NCBI GenBank assembly: GCA_023078555.1
Contig: CM041196.1
Span: 4,464,001-4,528,000 of the forward strand
Direction: 5' to 3'
Origin: Ulva prolifera
Lineage: Eukaryota; Chlorophyta; Ulvophyceae; Ulvales; Ulvaceae
Length of the DNA: 64,000 nt
In this document: one piece after another, positions 60,346-64,000 of the stretch
How the letters are laid out: every line of letters starts with the position of its first letter
How positions within the stretch are numbered: the stretch's first letter is position 1
Notes under the pieces: model-generated
What the model was told of the DNA's origin: nothing
The model's input: the letters and a program-made list of their open reading frames with translations, nothing else
The model's database searches: none
Program-made: the position numbers and the translations under genes

Positions 60346-63300
60346 GTATGTATGTATGTATGATTACATAGCCGTATCCATTTGGACATTGACAACTCCG
60401 AAATCCGGGACCGAAAGAGGCATCCAAGCAACATGCTGCCGCAAACTCTGACTTGCGCCACAGAATGCAACAACACGAGCCAATTCACCGAGAGGGGACG
60501 GGCGACTTGCAACACCCGACACCCCAGCATCACCACCAACACCATCAACACCGACAATAAGCACAACCGCTACATCAGACCACGAAACACCAGAGGCACT
60601 GTCATAAGGACCTGGCCGTGCGAGCAACTGCCGCACCAAAACCGCAACGGCGGAGACATGCCGATCACGATGTGCCACTGGGACAGGTGGCAGAACTGCC
60701 CCGATGGGTGCACGTGCGATGTAGGATGTGAAGACATCAGCAGCACGTGAATATTCCAAATGCTTTTCACTACGGTGCCTACACAAGAAAGGAGACAGAC
60801 CCGAACGAGCAGACATTAGCACACGCACAAGACCGGGCTCAACGGAGTCCATAAACGGTGCTAGTGACCCTAGTTCGTGTGTTATCACACCACGCAACCA
60901 CTCTCCAGTGACCTTATTGTCGCGACCACGCTTCTCAAATCGTTGTTCAAGGTATGCCAACCACATGACAGCCACGACCTTCTCACGGGTAAGATTTGAG
61001 TACGTGATTGTGAGAGGGCTTTGTTTGGACCGCTGATCATGCATGCCGAGACGTTTGGACACCCTGGGTGGCCCACGTCGGCGGCGATGCTCAGGCTCGG
61101 GTGGAGCCTGTAAGGCAAGTCTGATGTGTGCATATCGTTTCAGTTCTGCCGCAATGGCCGTGATGCGGGAATGAAAGTCCCCGCCCATCCCCGGCCCCCG
61201 TTGAGAGTGACCCCGAATCGCGGTGGATTCCACCGCAACCGGGAATCGCTCCGCCCCCATGTGTGTCAGCTTTGCGTACCAGCAAAGTTTAGCTGCCTTG
61301 ATCATTGAGCTCACAGGCAGGAGGCCCGTGTCGGAAAAAAGAATCTCCTCCCTGCAATCGAACTGGTGCAGACCAAACACCATGCGGATTGCCTTTTTAC
61401 AGATGGTATCAAGTTTGTCGAGTTCAGTTTTTGGGCCAATCCATACCTCAGCCCCATACAAAGCAGGAGTATATATGAACGCATAAACAAGGCGGAGCCG
61501 GGCGGTCACCGGGAGGTAGTGGCAACGCAGCACTGGCCGCCACGCGCCAAGTGCCTTGTTCATCTTTGCGCGTACATGATGCATATGTTCAGACCAAGAG
61601 CCATTTGACTGGAAGAAAACACCCAAGTATTTGTAGGTGTGAACAGTCTCCAACTGCGACCCCCGCAGCTGGAAGACAACTGGTGCGCCGCCCTGCGGCT
61701 GATTGAACACCATAGTTTTAGACTTCAACACATTTGGTAAGGAGCGCCATTGAAACAACCATTTATCGATTGTATCAATATGTCCCTGAAGCCCTGCCGG
61801 TGTCAAGGACATTGCATTGACATCATCTGCATAAGTGAGTCCGGAAATTTTATCGGTGTCTGGTGAGTCAAGGGGAATGCAGAGTTCTTTTGGACGGGTG
61901 TGCAGTGTTGCAAGCAGATCATCAATGAACACATCAAAGAGAATGGTTGACAGGGGGTCGCCTTGGCCGACCCCGAGGGTGATGGGGAAGTATGGTGATT
62001 CCTGGTCTTGGAAGCGCACCCTCGATTTCGTGTTTGAGAGCATGTGTGCGATGACCCGACCGAGGCGGCCTGTCACTCCTTTCTGGAGTAGTTTGTACAA
62101 CAGACCGTCGCGCCACACAGTATCATATGCTTTCCGGATGTCCAGGAAGAAAGCATAAAGTGGAGTGTCCGCCGCGGCGGCCGCCCGGACAATGCGTGCA
62201 AAGGTGTGGACATGGTCTACACAGCCGCGATCCTCGCGGAATGCGGCTTGGGACTCATGGAGGGTTATATTGTTTTGGAGGCGGGACCTGAGTAGTGTGC
62301 TGAAAAGCTTCCGGAATATTGAAAGCAGTGTGATACCCCGGTAGTTGGAGGGGTCTGTTGCATCCCCGGCTTTGTGGAGGCTTACAATTGTTCCGAGTGA
62401 CCACGCATTGGGAATGGTTTCGTGCGTCTAGCAGAAATTGAGGAGCTGCAGGACGACGGTTTGCAATTGCGGCCCCCCGGCCTTCAGTAGTTCGCAGATG
62501 ATATCATCGTGGTCTGCGGCTTTCCAGTTGTGCATTGTAGCAAGTGCTTGTTGAAGTTCGTGAAGTGTGAAGGCATCATCCATCTCTTGGTTGTGTTGAG
62601 GCTCATTTTGGCGCCATGCGTGCAATGTGTCTCTGACATGTGCATCAGTTTGCTCGCAGAATGTGGCATGTGGGACCGGGTTCATTTCAGATTGGTAGTG
62701 ATTCGAGAAAACCTGCATCACTGTGTCTATATTATCAGTGGGGACTCCCCCAGACATAACAGAAGGCACGGGGTGCTCGGCCGTCGAGCCACCCCTGGTT
62801 AGCAGTTTCAACAAACGTTTCGCAGACACCCATGAAACTTTAGACTCAAGTCCTGGCGTGCACGTTTTAGAGACATGGTTGGCTTGCTGTTTGGTGTATG
62901 CACGTTTAAGATCGCGTTTCAGCTGGCTCTTTGCACCTCGGCGTTGCTGGAATGCTAGCTTGTCAGTGTCGCTGCCGGTCCGGCAATGTGTCTCATGAAG
63001 GGTCCAGCATTCGCGTCTGAGGTCTGCATATTCTTTGTTCCACCATTGCACGCGATGGGTCCGTACCTGGTGTTTCCCAAAGCATTGCTCTCCTGCGGTA
63101 CGTAGGATGTTTGCCAGGGCAGATGTGAAAGTGTTGGCAGCTTCAGCATGCGGCATGCTACATGAGTCCATGTCGTGCAGCAACTGCGCAAGGGGCGCTT
63201 GCAGGGCTGTCTCAAATTTTGCGACTGTCTCCTCGTTGTGCATTGCTTTCCTATTCCACCGTTTTTTGTGTGATCGGGCGCATTTGCGCTTGCTTCTGTG

Positions 63301-64000
63301 TGTGGCATGTGGCAGTGACAGTGATAGTGTGAGCAGCGCGTGATCAGAGAGACACTGCCCAGCAGAGTGGATTGCAGGTGCACTGCAACGGTCCCTACAT
63401 GCAGAGCTCGTCAGACAGTAGTCAACAACAGAGGTGCCGCCGGCATGCATGCATGTCGGCGAAAAGGCAGTGTGGTTGTGCATGACATGCATATTGCATT
63501 GTTCTACCATGTTTATTAGGCGACAGCCCTGTGAGTTACGGAACGTTTCATTATGTAGTGGAATATGATGTGAGTTTTGTGCATTCCCAATCCTGGCGTT
63601 GAAGTCCCCGCACACAATGATGTGGAATCCCTTGTCAGTCAAGTAGTGTATGTCGTGTGTGAGAGCTTCCAGCTCAGCAGCAAACCTGTCGCTGTCTGCA
63701 GGACGGGCGTGTGCCACCGGCCGAATGTATACACTTCCGATTGCAGTCTTGGTTGTGTGTCTGCCGGCGCACAATTGTACCCAGGTCGTCTGATGATTTT
63801 TCTTGGAACCCCAGGATAGTGTGTGTGTAAGGTGTGACAGTGTGTCTTTCACAATGATGCCTGTGCCGCCGCCGGTCCTTGTTTGAGTTGTGTATCCCGG
63901 AGCACCATATGCAGTATACCCGTGCGCGGCAAGCATAGAAGTTTTCTCTGTGTCCGACAAGTCGCACCAGGTTTCTTGGACTGAACAAATGTCCACATGT
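60346..64000 (-). pseudogene. APE-type LINE copy 2, premature stop, cut by window end
   Basis: The sequence is nearly identical to 36806-40500. It includes the whole reverse transcriptase and most of the endonuclease domain; the 5' part lies beyond the window. One TGG codon before the reverse transcriptase (NFCWTHE in copy 1) is TAG here (62428-62430), which would separate endonuclease from reverse transcriptase. The other differences are a few scattered substitutions. The stop codon again abuts the CATA tail. Confidence 0.92.

Overview
The window is nuclear DNA of a eukaryotic phototroph, most likely a chlorophyte green alga. The evidence is interrupted genes with GTGCGT-like donors and TGCAG acceptors, two plastid-type amino-acid biosynthesis enzymes with N-terminal targeting extensions, and TGTAA motifs (the usual chlorophyte polyadenylation signal) shortly after several stop codons. 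The species cannot be named from sequence alone.

Left part (1-24.1 kb) is ordinary single-copy gene space. It holds ketol-acid reductoisomerase (minus, seven exons, 6916-1418), a FAM32A-like protein (plus, 8751-9446), a regulator-of-microtubule-dynamics (RMD) family protein (minus, about 10964-9617), a tRNase Z that is probably fused to an N-terminal SAP domain (minus, 15797-12122), an OTU cysteine protease (plus, 17345-19407, 5' end unresolved), a lysine-rich hypothetical protein (minus, 21183-20722) and histidinol dehydrogenase (plus, 21699-24076). The two biosynthetic enzymes serve valine/isoleucine and histidine synthesis and are not otherwise linked. KARI intron 3 carries a decayed exon fragment of the RMD gene found 6 kb away.

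Middle part (24-46.5 kb) is transposon territory. After a fold-back element (26.0-26.9 kb) comes a head-to-tail chain of minus-strand non-LTR retrotransposons: one intact restriction-like-endonuclease (RLE) element, a nearly identical 5'-truncated copy, several tiny 3'-end fragments, and one intact APE-endonuclease element (36.8-41.1 kb). Both element families end in TGTAA followed by a (CATA)n microsatellite, and most junctions lie in such tails. A 1155-bp non-autonomous hAT-like element with perfect terminal inverted repeats and 8-bp target duplications lies at 43371-44525. A 5'-truncated RLE insertion with a perfect 10-bp target duplication follows it.

Right part (46.8-60.3 kb) is a duplicated locus with four copies of one unrecognised gene family (family A): two on plus (47.7 and 55.6 kb) and two on minus (53.5 kb and a stump at 60.2 kb). 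The arrangement A+ ... A- is repeated twice. The last copy is cut by retrotransposon insertions, followed by a second APE element (60364 to the window end) that is almost identical to the first but has a premature stop.

The most unusual observations are the two unrelated retrotransposon classes converging on the same TGTAA-(CATA)n end, the hAT-like element, the family A locus with helical-repeat copy-number change, the SAP-tRNase Z gene model, and three apparent GC-AG introns.
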